Positions 43,964-52,722 of a DNA stretch of 64,000 bases are shown here, in pieces. The translations under genes and the position numbers were made by a program. Source of the DNA: Candidatus Terasakiella magnetica. Its GTDB lineage: Bacteria > Pseudomonadota > Alphaproteobacteria > Rhodospirillales > Terasakiellaceae. Location of the stretch: assembly GCF_900093605.1 (NCBI RefSeq), contig NZ_FLYE01000046.1, forward strand, positions 124,001 to 188,000, written 5' to 3'. A model generated the notes under the pieces. That model saw only the letters and a list, made by a program, of their open reading frames with translations. It was not told the DNA's origin and did no database searches. Every line of letters begins with the position of its first letter. Position 1 is the first letter of the stretch.

Positions 43964-44365
43964 TTATAATCCTTCCTGTGCGCGCAAGAGTTGGCGTTCA
44001 ACTTCATCGGCAAGACCGATGCCGCCGGACTTGGCAAGCGAGCTGCCATATTCATTAACCAACATGCCTTGCCACATTTTTTCAGCATGACCGCCGCCAA
44101 AAGGCTCAGTCGCATTGAGCCCTTCAAACATGGGCTGGAGCATTTGGCTTAAAAACTGGGCTTCAAAATCAACAGCGGTTTCACGGATTTTGCGACGCTG
44201 GTGGGCTTCCATGAAAGACGGGTCTTTCATTTGCTGAGAGCTCAGTGCTTTTGCAAAACTATCTGCATCTTGTTTTTTAGGTTGATCAAGGCCCGCCATA
44301 GCTTGCTGGGATTGTGCTTGTTGCAAGGCCATTTGGGCTTGGCTCATGATTGATAAATCGCTCAT
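43964..44365 (-). CDS. flgJ: Rod-binding protein FlgJ (N-terminal domain only)
   Basis: The 133 residues correspond to the rod-binding domain of FlgJ: RKIRETAVDFEAQFLSQML with MFEGLNATEPFGGGHAE and MLVNEYGSSLAKSGGIG. The muramidase half present in enterobacteria is absent, as in most alphaproteobacteria, so a separate hydrolase must open the peptidoglycan. Its ATG overlaps the flgI stop (TAATG) and flgN follows two bases after its stop. Confidence 0.88.
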   Translation of the reverse strand: MSDLSIMSQAQMALQQAQSQQAMAGLDQPKKQDADSFAKALSSQQMKDPSFMEAHQRRKIRETAVDFEAQFLSQMLQPMFEGLNATEPFGGGHAEKMWQGMLVNEYGSSLAKSGGIGLADEVERQLLRAQEGL

Positions 44366-45549
44366 TACATCACCTCGATTTTGGCTTGCAGGGCACCTGC
44401 GGCCTTAATGGCTTGCAAGATGGTGATCATGTCACGCGGGCCGATGCCCAACGCGTTTAGACCATTAACCAGTTCTTGAAGTGACACACCATCATCCAGA
44501 ACCGTCAGCTTTTTTTCGTCGCCTTCATCAACATCAACGGCTGTACGATCAACGGTTTCTGTTGTGCCTGTTTCTGCAAACGGGCCGGGCTGGGAGACTT
44601 GCTGGTTTTCTGTAATGCGGATGGTCAGGCTACCTTGGGCGATGGCGACAGTACTGATGCGTACATTTTCCCCCATCACGATGGTGCCCGTTGTTTCATC
44701 AATGACCACACGGGCCATTTGGTCAGGCTCCACACGGAGCTGTTCAATATCTGTGAGTAGGTTGACCACATTGCCATCGTAATGATCAGGGATGTCCAGT
44801 TGTACTGTACCCGGGTCAGTTGGGCGTGAAGAACTTGATCCCAAAAATGCATTGATGGCTTGAGAGACGCGGCGCGCGGTTGTGAAATCTGGATTGCGCA
44901 GGGAAAGTTTTACATTTTCCATCTGCGCCATTTCAAACTGAAGCTCGCGCTCAATAATGGCACCACTGGCAATACGACCAGATGTTGGCACACCTTTGGT
45001 CACGGTTTCAGCGGCCCCACCAGCGGTGAAGCCGCCAACAGCCAGTTGACCTTGGGCAACAGCGTAAACTTCACCATCAGCACCGATCAGCGGTGTTACG
45101 AGCAGGGTTCCGCCCATAAGGCTATCAGAATCACCAAGGGCACTGACGGTTACATCAATGCGTGAGCCTTGGCGGGCAAAGGGTTTAAGTGCTGCTGTGA
45201 CCATAACGGCGGCAACGTTTTTACTATCAAGGCCAGACTCGGTCGGTTTTACACCCAGGCGCTCTAACATGGAGTGCAAGCTCTGTTTGGTGAAATGACC
45301 ATCGGCAAGACCGTCACCTGTGCCGTTGAGACCAACGACAAGACCGTAACCGACAAGCATGTTGTCGCGCACGCCTTCAAAGGTGACGATGTCTTTAATG
45401 CGTGAAGATGCATTTGCATGATTAGCGTTTAACAAAAGAATGGTACCTGCAACAATGAAGATACCCAGCAACCAAGTCAGCGCGAGCTTCTTGGTTGTTT
45501 CTAATGCGCTCTTAAACGCTGGTGTGGTTCTCTTTGTGACGGCAGTCAT
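44365..45549 (-). CDS. flgI: P-ring protein FlgI
   Basis: A 394-residue protein with a membrane segment near residues 22-40 acting as signal peptide. The mature start SSRIKDIVTFEGVRDNMLVGYGLVVGLNGTGDG is the FlgI signature, and it ends NALGIGPRDMITILQAIKAAGAL. FlgI forms the periplasmic P ring around the rod. The N-terminal part before the membrane segment is rather long, so the true start may be internal. It is the first gene of the flgI-flgJ-flgN-flgK-flgL unit, 72 bases behind a sigma-54 promoter. Confidence 0.95.
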   Translation of the reverse strand: MTAVTKRTTPAFKSALETTKKLALTWLLGIFIVAGTILLLNANHANASSRIKDIVTFEGVRDNMLVGYGLVVGLNGTGDGLADGHFTKQSLHSMLERLGVKPTESGLDSKNVAAVMVTAALKPFARQGSRIDVTVSALGDSDSLMGGTLLVTPLIGADGEVYAVAQGQLAVGGFTAGGAAETVTKGVPTSGRIASGAIIERELQFEMAQMENVKLSLRNPDFTTARRVSQAINAFLGSSSSRPTDPGTVQLDIPDHYDGNVVNLLTDIEQLRVEPDQMARVVIDETTGTIVMGENVRISTVAIAQGSLTIRITENQQVSQPGPFAETGTTETVDRTAVDVDEGDEKKLTVLDDGVSLQELVNGLNALGIGPRDMITILQAIKAAGALQAKIEVM

Positions 45550-45620
45550 GGTTTTCTCATCTGTTAGCCGTTAAAAAAACTTGGCCTACATTGAAGCCGA
45601 TTATTCTTATTAATTTATTA

Positions 45621-45636
45621 AGCAAAGGCTGTGCCA
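45621..45636 (-). promoter_or_regulatory. Sigma-54 promoter of the flgI-flgJ-flgN-flgK-flgL unit
   Basis: The minus strand reads TGGCACA-GCCT-TTGCT, matching TGGCAC-N5-TTGCW, 72 bases upstream of the flgI start. The stretch between flgI and the flgE-like gene holds only this promoter and a terminator. Confidence 0.85.
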
Positions 45637-45753
45637 GAATATAAATGTTTAAAAAATTAATAAAAACAACGTGTTATGTATTGTTATTATGGGGTGTTTC
45701 TTGGGGTGAAGGCTTCTTTACCTACCTATGGGTAAAAACTGCCGGGTAAAAGA

Positions 45754-45791
45754 CTATGGGGACACCCGCTTTATAGATGGTGTCCCCATAG
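45754..45791 (-). terminator. Terminator of the flgE-like gene
   Basis: CTATGGGGACACC pairs perfectly with GGTGTCCCCATAG over 13 bases with a 12-base loop, and the minus strand continues TCTTTT. It lies 38 bases after the flgE-like stop. Confidence 0.82.
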
Positions 45792-45828
45792 GCAAAGAAC
45801 AGTGTTAATTGGTGCTTAATGAGCCAAG

Positions 45829-47496
45829 CTAAGCTTTCAAGTCACGGGCAACCTCGGTCATTTCATCAATGGTTTTGACAACCGTTGAGGCCGTGTTATA
45901 GGCATTTTGAGTGATGATCATTCTGGTGAATTCATCACTGAGCTCAACGTTTGAGGTTTCGCGTGCATTTGGCACAAAGGTTCCGGCCCCTTGACCATTG
46001 GCGGTTCGCACAACGGCTGTCCCCGCATTGGGGTCATAGCGATAAACGTTCCCGTTAATGGGCTCTAACCCATCAGGGTTGGTAAAGGTCACAAGCGGAA
46101 GCTTATAGATCGGACGTTGGGTTGCATCTGAGAAACGCCCAACGATTTCACCAGCCGCGTTGAACTCAAAACTCGTGAGTGTTGCATCGGAGCGACCGTT
46201 ATAATCATAAGAGACTTCAGCAATTTGACCGGAGGCATAGTTGGTCATATTGGTCATGTCCAAGGCAAAGCTCCCGCTTGAGCCTGGAATAGTCACAGAT
46301 GTGGGCGTGCTGAGAGAACCATCAGGATTGAAAGTTAATTGTAAACGATTGGGGGTGGTATCTGTATCAATACTCAGGGCCGTCCCATCGGATTCAAAAA
46401 TTTCAAGCGTCCAGTTGTTATTGACTTGCTGGGCTTTCACACCGTCAATTGTTGTGCTGGTCTGGGTGATTGCCGCACCTGCATTTTGCGTGAGTGAGGC
46501 AATATCCAATGTGAACGTCGCGCCAAGAGTAGGGCTTGTATCAACCGTGATTGATGTTGGTGTTGAGGTGATGGCCCCGGTTGTGGGGTCAAACGTCACG
46601 CTGATGGCATTGGGTGTACCATCAACTGTGCCATCGACATCCAGCTCACTTGAACCCTCAAAGATGCGCAAATCCCATGTGTCTGCTGCCGTTTTTGTAA
46701 ATTGGAGGTCAACGTCCTGTTCAAAACCTTCTGTGTTATAGAGGGTCGTGGTTGCTGTTTCTGAAAATCCAATAGCTGCTGAGGCTGGAATATTCCAGTT
46801 GGGCGTCATGGTATTGGTTTGATTACCCAAGACAAAGTTGGTGAATTTCAGCTGATAAGACTGTAAGTCCCCATTGGCATCATAAGCTTTGATGAAAGTG
46901 GATTCATCATAGTTCGCAGCCGAATCTGAAGGTAGGTTCAGCCCAATGGAGGCCGCAGTTGTGGCTTCGCCATTTGAGGTGAAGGCTTCTGGATCAATCC
47001 TTAAAGATTGTAGTGAGCCTTCATCAGTGGGGAAAGTTTCTCCATCGGCGTTGACCGGCCAGCCCTGAACGAAATAGCCGTTTTTATCAACTAGATACCC
47101 TTCATAGGAAGTCACATCGGTGCCGTTTATATTGATGGTGATCTCGTCACCAAGTTTTTGTTCGAGCATCCCGTCGCGACCATAAACAGTCGTACCGCTC
47201 CCATCAATTTCGGAATTTAGCTGGAAAAAACCAGAACCATTGATGGCAACATCATAGTTGCTATCACTGGAAATCATCGACCCTTGCTGGGAAATCATCG
47301 AGCGTGAAATCGACCGAACGCCACCTATATCCTTATTATGGTCATAGGTTTGGGCAAGCATCGTAGAGAAATTGGTCTCACTACGTTTATAGCCGCCTGT
47401 GTTCAGGTTAGCGATGTTCAAGCCAATGACTTCCATCTTTTCGCTTTGCGCCATCATAGCGCCGACAGGGGCCGCGAATGATCCTAATATACTCAT
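45829..47496 (-). CDS. flgE: FlgE-family flagellar hook protein
   Basis: The N-terminus (MSILGSFAAPVGAMMAQSEK, then IGLNIANLNTGGYKRSE) and the C-terminus (VELSDEFTRMIITQNAYNTAS) are those of FlgE/F/G proteins, and the length of about 555 residues fits a hook protein with added surface domains. The middle contains two similar units (NTWDL-like starts near residues 280 and 375, each with a VTFDP/LTFNP strand). I start at ATG 47496 behind TGAGGA; ATG 47508 lacks a ribosome site. A second flgE may follow flgD outside the window, so this could be the main or an additional hook subunit. Confidence 0.82.
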   Translation of the reverse strand: MSILGSFAAPVGAMMAQSEKMEVIGLNIANLNTGGYKRSETNFSTMLAQTYDHNKDIGGVRSISRSMISQQGSMISSDSNYDVAINGSGFFQLNSEIDGSGTTVYGRDGMLEQKLGDEITININGTDVTSYEGYLVDKNGYFVQGWPVNADGETFPTDEGSLQSLRIDPEAFTSNGEATTAASIGLNLPSDSAANYDESTFIKAYDANGDLQSYQLKFTNFVLGNQTNTMTPNWNIPASAAIGFSETATTTLYNTEGFEQDVDLQFTKTAADTWDLRIFEGSSELDVDGTVDGTPNAISVTFDPTTGAITSTPTSITVDTSPTLGATFTLDIASLTQNAGAAITQTSTTIDGVKAQQVNNNWTLEIFESDGTALSIDTDTTPNRLQLTFNPDGSLSTPTSVTIPGSSGSFALDMTNMTNYASGQIAEVSYDYNGRSDATLTSFEFNAAGEIVGRFSDATQRPIYKLPLVTFTNPDGLEPINGNVYRYDPNAGTAVVRTANGQGAGTFVPNARETSNVELSDEFTRMIITQNAYNTASTVVKTIDEMTEVARDLKA

Positions 47497-47552
47497 CGCA
47501 TTCCTCATTAGTTAAATTAACACTGTGGGTACAATGACCCGCAAATCTATAC

Positions 47553-47567
47553 GCAAACCCTGTGCCA
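47553..47567 (-). promoter_or_regulatory. Sigma-54 promoter of the flgE-like gene
   Basis: The minus strand reads TGGCACA-GGGT-TTGC, with ten bases between GG and GC, 57 bases upstream of the chosen start at 47496. Confidence 0.82.
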
Positions 47568-47659
47568 CAATTTAATCTATTGAAATTAAAGGAAAAAATG
47601 TTATCTATTAAGGATTGTTAAGGGAAAGTGGAAAATCTTGCCGGGCAGAGTTTCCCCAC

Positions 47660-47688
47660 TTGGGAAGCGCTTAAAATTGGTCTATAAT
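47660..47688 (+). promoter_or_regulatory. Sigma-70 promoter of fliX
   Basis: TTGGGA at 47660-47665 and a perfect TATAAT at 47683-47688 are 17 bases apart, 34 bases upstream of the fliX ATG. It points away from the sigma-54 promoter of the flgE-like gene. Confidence 0.65.
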
Positions 47689-47721
47689 AAAGACTAGAGA
47701 TAAATTGAACTGGATGTTGAG

Positions 47722-48153
47722 ATGAAGATTTCAAACGTAGGGCCAAGTAAGCCAGCGGTGAAAAGCACAAAGAAAGAGGGAACTGGTAAATCCGGTGGTT
47801 TTTCTACTCATCTCAACCGTGCCACAGGGGGCAACGAGGGGCAGGTCGAATTTCAAGAGGTTAATCCCGTGGCCTCTATGGACTCCATTCTTTCCATTCA
47901 AGAAGTCGGTGATGCTACTGAAGAAGAAAACCGTCGTGCCCTTTTCCAACGCGGGGAAGATATTCTGGAGCGTTTAAGTGAGATACAGCGCGAAATTTTA
48001 GCTGGTGGTATCTCGGTTGAACGTTTGCAAAATCTTGCTCATTTACTGCGTAGTCGGCGTGAAACGGTCGAAGATCCGGCCTTACAGCAGATTATTGATG
48101 AGATTGAGCTGCGCGCAGAGGTTGAAATTGCGAAGTGGGGACGCAACAAATAA
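47722..48153 (+). CDS. fliX: Flagellar assembly regulator FliX
   Basis: The 143-residue protein ends like FliX: SILSIQEVGDATEEENRRAL, RGEDILERLSEIQREIL, and QQIIDEIELRAEVEIAKW. In Caulobacter FliX couples early basal-body assembly to the sigma-54 activator FlbD. The N-terminus is basic and Gly/Ser-rich, as in the family. It diverges from the flgE-like gene, which has the type of promoter FliX-FlbD would control, and uses a sigma-70 promoter itself. Confidence 0.85.
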   Translation: MKISNVGPSKPAVKSTKKEGTGKSGGFSTHLNRATGGNEGQVEFQEVNPVASMDSILSIQEVGDATEEENRRALFQRGEDILERLSEIQREILAGGISVERLQNLAHLLRSRRETVEDPALQQIIDEIELRAEVEIAKWGRNK

Positions 48154-48232
48154 CCTGTAGGTTATGTAGGTATTCCCTAAGTTATTGTGTTTTCACAAAA
48201 AAATAAACTTGCAACTCTATGAAGAAAAATTC

Positions 48233-48261
48233 TTGCGATATTGCGAGACTCTCCTTATATT
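48233..48261 (+). promoter_or_regulatory. Sigma-70 promoter of dksA
   Basis: TTGCGA at 48233-48238 and TATATT at 48256-48261 are separated by 17 bases. The expected transcript starts near 48268, which rules out a translation start at 48241. Confidence 0.6.
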
Positions 48262-48306
48262 GCGCCCAAAATTAGCAGGATGGGCACGCAAGTAAGGGGC
48301 ACTGGG

Positions 48307-48723
48307 ATGACCGTCACATTGGCACAAGATTATAAGCCGACAAATGAAGAAGAGTTCATGAATGAAAATATGCAACAGTATTTTCGTGAAAAACTCTTGG
48401 CATGGAAAGAAGAGCTGATTCGTGAATCAAACGAAACGCTTGAGCATCTCCAACAAGAAAACAACCAAGCACCTGATTTGGCTGATCGTGCGTCTATGGA
48501 AACAGACCGCGCACTTGAGCTTCGTACACGTGATCGTGCGCGCAAGCTGATCAGCAAAATTGATGCGGCCATGATCCGCATTGATGAAGGGACATATGGC
48601 TATTGCGAAGAAACGGACGAGCCTATTGGTATTCGCCGTTTGGAAGCGCGCCCAATTGCGACGCTGAGCATTGAAGCCCAAGAACGTCATGAACGTATGG
48701 AAAAAACCCATCGTGATGACTAA
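48307..48723 (+). CDS. dksA: RNA polymerase-binding factor DksA
   Basis: DksA enters the RNA polymerase secondary channel and works with ppGpp. The coiled-coil hairpin is visible (YFREKLLAWKEELIRES to LADRASMETDRALELR, including the tip Asp-x-x-Asp region), followed by the C4 region GTYGYCEETDEPIG and RLEARPIATLSIEAQ. Only the first of four zinc cysteines is kept (others are Thr, Ser and Ala), which is common in alphaproteobacterial DksA. I start at ATG 48307 behind AAGGGG, giving 138 residues. A terminator follows. Confidence 0.93.
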   Translation: MTVTLAQDYKPTNEEEFMNENMQQYFREKLLAWKEELIRESNETLEHLQQENNQAPDLADRASMETDRALELRTRDRARKLISKIDAAMIRIDEGTYGYCEETDEPIGIRRLEARPIATLSIEAQERHERMEKTHRDD

Positions 48724-48747
48724 GGTCGGTTGATCTTTGAAGAATTG

Positions 48748-48780
48748 AAAAGCGGTAATCGAAAGGTTGCCGCTTTTTTT
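48748..48780 (+). terminator. Terminator of dksA
   Basis: AAAGCGGTAA pairs with TTGCCGCTTT (one wobble or mismatch) around an eight-base loop, followed by seven T, 25 bases after the dksA stop. Confidence 0.8.
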
Positions 48781-48824
48781 ATTCCATGTCATGTTTTATG
48801 AGAAATCAGACAAAAGGAAAGCGA

Positions 48825-49964
48825 ATGTCTTTCAAGCCCTATGCGCGACCTGATGTACGCGAAAGTGATATTGATGCTGTTGTTGATGTGCTCAAAAGCC
48901 AGTTTTTAACAACCGGACCAAAAGTGCCGGAACTGGAAAAACAGTTTACAGCTTTGGTTCAGGCAAAAGAAGCTGTGGCTTGTTCCAATGGTACAACAGC
49001 CTTGCATCTTGCCTCTCTCGCAATTGGATTGAAGCCGGGGGATAAGGTGGTCGTGCCTGCTTTGACTTTTTTAGCCACAGCAAATGCGGTGCGTATGTGC
49101 GGGGCTGATGTGGTTTTTTGTGATGTTGATCCTGACACAGCCATTATGACGCTGGAGAATTTAAAAGCGGCTGAAGAAAAAGCAGGGGAGGGGATTGTTG
49201 CGATCTATCCCGTACATATCGGTGGACATTGCGCCGATATGAAAAGCCTTTCAGACTATGCAAGGTCTAAGGGCTGGAAGATTGTGGAAGATGCCTGCCA
49301 TGCTTTGGGCGGCACCAACCAAGCTTATCCTGTTGGGGCATGCGCTTATAGTGATTTGGCGTGTTTTTCCCTTCATGCGACGAAAAGCTTTACGTCTTGT
49401 GAAGGCGGGATGGTCACAACAAATGATGCGCAAATGGCTGAGCGCATGCGCATTTTGCGCAATCACGGTATGCTGCGCGATGAAAAAACTGGGCCATGGG
49501 CTTATGAGATGAATGAGCTTGGTTATAACCACCGTTTATCAGATGTTCACGCAGCCCTTGCCATTTGCCAATTAAGCCGCCTTCAAGAGGTTGGGCAGCG
49601 CCGTATGGAGATTGTCCAGAAATACCGTGAGGAGCTGGATGGTCTTTCGCCTTATATCAAATCGGTCTCGCCAACTGAAAATGGGGAGCCATTGCTGCAT
49701 CTTTTTCAGTTGTTGATTGATTTTGATAAACTAGGCAAAAAACGCCCTGAGGTTTGTAAGGCCTTAATGGAAAAAGGGGTCGGCACACAGGTGCATTATA
49801 TTCCGGTGGCTAATCAGCCCTATTATGTTGAGCTTTACGGTGAGCCAAACCTGCCCGGTGCACAGCTTTTTTATGAACGGGTTCTGGCCCTGCCGCTTTA
49901 TTCCTCCCTGAGTGAGGCTGAGGTGAATGAAGTGATCAGCGCTGTTAAAGACGTTCTTTTATAA
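48825..49964 (+). CDS. pseC: UDP-sugar 4-aminotransferase PseC
   Basis: A DegT/DnrJ/EryC1 PLP aminotransferase. It has ACSNGTTALHLASLAIGL, VPALTFLATANAV, VEDACHALGG and the PLP lysine in SLHATKSFTSCEGG. The GYNHRLSDVHAALA segment and VGTQVHYIPVANQPYY are typical of PseC, which converts the PseB product to UDP-4-amino-4,6-dideoxy-L-AltNAc. I start at ATG 48825 behind AGGAAAG. It lies alone between dksA and the flgH operon, about 13 kb from pseB, and may depend on read-through or a weak promoter in the dksA terminator region. Confidence 0.88.
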   Translation: MSFKPYARPDVRESDIDAVVDVLKSQFLTTGPKVPELEKQFTALVQAKEAVACSNGTTALHLASLAIGLKPGDKVVVPALTFLATANAVRMCGADVVFCDVDPDTAIMTLENLKAAEEKAGEGIVAIYPVHIGGHCADMKSLSDYARSKGWKIVEDACHALGGTNQAYPVGACAYSDLACFSLHATKSFTSCEGGMVTTNDAQMAERMRILRNHGMLRDEKTGPWAYEMNELGYNHRLSDVHAALAICQLSRLQEVGQRRMEIVQKYREELDGLSPYIKSVSPTENGEPLLHLFQLLIDFDKLGKKRPEVCKALMEKGVGTQVHYIPVANQPYYVELYGEPNLPGAQLFYERVLALPLYSSLSEAEVNEVISAVKDVLL

Positions 49965-49970
49965 TCACAA

Positions 49971-50001
49971 AAAAAAGGCCGAAGTCAGATGACTTCGGCC
50001 T
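49971..50001 (-). terminator. Terminator of the flgF-flgG-flgA-flgH operon
   Basis: AGGCCGAAGTC and GACTTCGGCCT form a perfect 11-base stem with loop AGAT. The minus strand continues with eight T, so it ends the flgH transcript. It can also slow plus-strand transcripts from pseC. Confidence 0.9.
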
Positions 50002-50048
50002 GTGAGTTTCCTAGTGTCTTAGAGCGATAAGAGCTAGGGCATAGAAAC

Positions 50049-50804
50049 TTAGAATGGTGCGATGATATCGAGGACCTGCATACCCCAACGTGGTTGTTGC
50101 AGTTCAGATACGTTACCGCGCCCACCGTATGTCACACGCATTTCAGCAATTTTTGTGTGGTCGATGGTGTTGGCAGAAGTGATATCTTCGCGACGAATAA
50201 TTCCTGTAATATTGAGTTCACGCAGCTCGTAGTTCACCAATGTCTCTTGGCGACCGTTGATCACAAGATTGCCGTTTGGCAGGATTTGGGTGATCACAGC
50301 GGCCACTGTCATGGTGATGCTTTCATCTCGTGCGATCTTGCCTTCACCTGATGTGGTGTGGTCTGTGTTCAAGCTTACAGTTGAAGCGTTATCCACATTG
50401 GAGGAGACGATTTTGGCAAGGCCGGCTTCAAAGCCGAAAAGGTTGGTTAAATTACCTGTCTCGCCGTCAGCGCGTGTGCGTTCTGTTTTATTGTTGATGC
50501 TTGCGTTATCAGAAATAGCGATGCTGACTGTCAGGATATCGCCCACTTCGTTGGCACGATTGTCTTTAAAGAAAGCGCGTGCCCCGCTGCGCCAAAGTGA
50601 ATTTGGGTTGATATGGGCGGCTTTTGGTGCGGGCATCGGCATGCTGACAGGCTGATAATCCGGGCGTTTTGTCGGGTTGACGATTTCTGTTGTTTTTGGG
50701 CCGTCACCAACATGGGACAGGCGGGTAAAGAGACCGCAGGCAGAAAGTGTGGACATTAAGGTCACAATGGCTGCAAGGCGGAGAATATTTTTAAATTGTA
50801 ACAT
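50049..50804 (-). CDS. flgH: L-ring lipoprotein FlgH
   Basis: FlgH forms the outer-membrane L ring. The lipoprotein signal ends LMSTLSACGL with the lipid-bearing Cys at about residue 23, and the body follows the family (SLWRSGARAFFKDNRANEVGD, ESITMTVAAVITQILPNGNL, VNGR-like INGRQETLVNYE). The end AEMRVTYGGRGNVS and WGMQVLDIIAPF is typical. I start at ATG 50804 behind AGGAGA; the ATG six codons upstream lacks a ribosome site. It is the last gene of the operon. Confidence 0.95.
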   Translation of the reverse strand: MLQFKNILRLAAIVTLMSTLSACGLFTRLSHVGDGPKTTEIVNPTKRPDYQPVSMPMPAPKAAHINPNSLWRSGARAFFKDNRANEVGDILTVSIAISDNASINNKTERTRADGETGNLTNLFGFEAGLAKIVSSNVDNASTVSLNTDHTTSGEGKIARDESITMTVAAVITQILPNGNLVINGRQETLVNYELRELNITGIIRREDITSANTIDHTKIAEMRVTYGGRGNVSELQQPRWGMQVLDIIAPF

Positions 50805-50858
50805 GTCTAGTCTCCTATACATATGCTCTAAGAACGGGGCTCAAGTTCGCTTTTAAAA

Positions 50859-51869
50859 TTAATTGATTGATGCGAGTTGAGCTGGTTGGTCAAGGATCGG
50901 AAGAACCGTGACCATGGAGCTACCGATAACGATAGCGTCAATTGTGCGTTTTGTTTTTGTGTTGTTGATGCGGATGGTGTCACCATCAGCGCCATTTTCC
51001 ATAGCGCGCCCTTTTGAAGTGAGGGTCATGCCGGGTTTTTTCAAAATGATTGTAACAACACTGCCTTTAGGGACGATCACAGGGCGCTGAATGTCCATTG
51101 TGCGAATAGGCTGTTCTGGTCGCAAAGAGCGTTTCGGTGTCATGCCGACCACATCTTGCAACTCAGTGATCACGCCGCGTTGGGCACGATCTGCACGAAG
51201 CTTGACCCAAGTAATATCATTTTGGGCAATCACTTCACCTTTACTAAGGCGACGTGCCAATGTTGGGATTTCAATCATCTGATGAACTTGGCCTGTTACA
51301 CGAACACGTTGGCTGGCGTTCATGTTTTTCTCACCCACGCTGAGCATAGCGGCAAAGCGGTTGGTGCGGCGGTTATAGCTCACATCTTCAACAGAAACTT
51401 CTGCCATGATCTCACTTGGCACATGAATGCGCAGGTGCTTGTTGCTCAGCTCAATATGTGGGTTAGATGGCAGATCATAGTCATTAAGGGAGGCCATCAA
51501 GGCATCAATGATTTCGTCTTTTTGAATTTGGATGCTGTCACGCGTAACCATGGTGCGCAGGTCTGAAGAAAGCGGACGCCATTTCAAGCCATAGGCACGC
51601 GCCACACGGTATAACCAACGGGCATCGAAAGAAGCGCGACGACCTGGTTTTGGCGCATAAGCCACCGCTGTTTCGGCTTTGTCGATCGGTGCGTTTGCAA
51701 ACAGATCGCCCAAACGGATATAGGCACCAGAGACCACAATGTTTTCGCGCAAAGCAATCGGGCCAGTTTCGCCTGTTGCCATTGTGTCGAGGGTATCGGT
51801 TGTGGCATTGCCAGCAGGGGCAAACAACAAAGTACCAAGTAAACTTGCAAGAAAAATAAAGTGTTTCAT
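50859..51869 (-). CDS. flgA: P-ring chaperone FlgA
   Basis: A 336-residue periplasmic protein with signal peptide (KHFIFLASLLGTLLFAPAGNA). The C-terminal SAF-like half runs from about residue 195 (MIEIPTLARRLSKGEVI) and contains GMTPKRSLRPEQPIR and PKGSVVTIILKKPGM, as in FlgA. FlgA assists P-ring assembly by FlgI. It lies between flgG and flgH. Confidence 0.92.
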   Translation of the reverse strand: MKHFIFLASLLGTLLFAPAGNATTDTLDTMATGETGPIALRENIVVSGAYIRLGDLFANAPIDKAETAVAYAPKPGRRASFDARWLYRVARAYGLKWRPLSSDLRTMVTRDSIQIQKDEIIDALMASLNDYDLPSNPHIELSNKHLRIHVPSEIMAEVSVEDVSYNRRTNRFAAMLSVGEKNMNASQRVRVTGQVHQMIEIPTLARRLSKGEVIAQNDITWVKLRADRAQRGVITELQDVVGMTPKRSLRPEQPIRTMDIQRPVIVPKGSVVTIILKKPGMTLTSKGRAMENGADGDTIRINNTKTKRTIDAIVIGSSMVTVLPILDQPAQLASIN

Positions 51870-51883
51870 GACTTAGTTCCTTC

Positions 51884-52669
51884 CTAGCGCATCTGCGACA
51901 AGGTGCCCATCATCTCATCAGAAGTCGAGATCACCTTGGAGTTCATTTCGTAAGCACGTTGGGCTGAGATCAGGTTGGTTACTTCTGAAACAGCATTTAC
52001 GTTTGATGTTTCAAGAAAACCTTGCAGGATTGACCCATAACCTGTTGAGCCCGGAACGGCCGTTGCAGGCTGACCAGAAGCTGGCGTTTGCAGGTAATAG
52101 TTAGAGCCTTGTGCGCTCAAGCCCGCTGTGTTTGGGAAGTTTGCCAATGTCAATTGACCAACATTTTGCAGATCAACTTGACCATCGATTTTTGCAAGAA
52201 CTTCACCAGAAGAGTTAACCGTTACATCAACAGCGTTTGCTGGAATAGTCAGGCCCGGTTGAACGAGGTAGCCATCATGTGTGACAAGCTCGCCATCACC
52301 GTTAAGCTGGAATGTACCATCACGTGTGTAAGCTGTTTGACCATCTGGCAGAGTGATCTGGAAGAAGCCGTTACCTTGGATAGCAAGATCAAACGTGTTG
52401 TCGGTTGCCGTCAGGTTGCCTTGTTCGTGAATACGATAAACAGAAGCAAGTTTCACACCCAAGCCAAGCTGTACACCAGCAGGAACGACTGAGCCGTCAT
52501 CTGCAGAGGTGGAACCCACACGACGGATGTTTTGATACAAAAGATCGTGGAACTCTGTACGACGACGTTGGAAAGCCGTTGTGTTCATGTTTGCCAGGTT
52601 GTTTGAGATGACTTCAACATTTTGTTGTTGAGCCAGCATTCCTGTAGCACCGATACTTAATGATCTCAT
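51884..52669 (-). CDS. flgG: Distal rod protein FlgG
   Basis: The protein has the rod signature MLAQQQNVEVISNNLANMN, the FlgG-typical RAEFHDLLYQ-like FQRRRTEFHDLLYQNIRR, and GVQLGLGVKLASVYRIHEQG. The C-terminus has QGFLETSNVNAVSEVTNLI. At 261 residues it is standard length. It is encoded between flgF and flgA with a 14-base gap to flgA. Confidence 0.96.
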   Translation of the reverse strand: MRSLSIGATGMLAQQQNVEVISNNLANMNTTAFQRRRTEFHDLLYQNIRRVGSTSADDGSVVPAGVQLGLGVKLASVYRIHEQGNLTATDNTFDLAIQGNGFFQITLPDGQTAYTRDGTFQLNGDGELVTHDGYLVQPGLTIPANAVDVTVNSSGEVLAKIDGQVDLQNVGQLTLANFPNTAGLSAQGSNYYLQTPASGQPATAVPGSTGYGSILQGFLETSNVNAVSEVTNLISAQRAYEMNSKVISTSDEMMGTLSQMR

Positions 52670-52722
52670 TTTCTTTACTCCTAAACTTCTTCGCTCTAGC
52701 TAGCCGTTTGATCGGCGCTTAC

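Noticed and set aside
48241-48306. Upstream in-frame start for dksA
   Set aside because: It lies inside the predicted promoter, and ATG 48307 has a good ribosome site and the usual DksA N-terminus.
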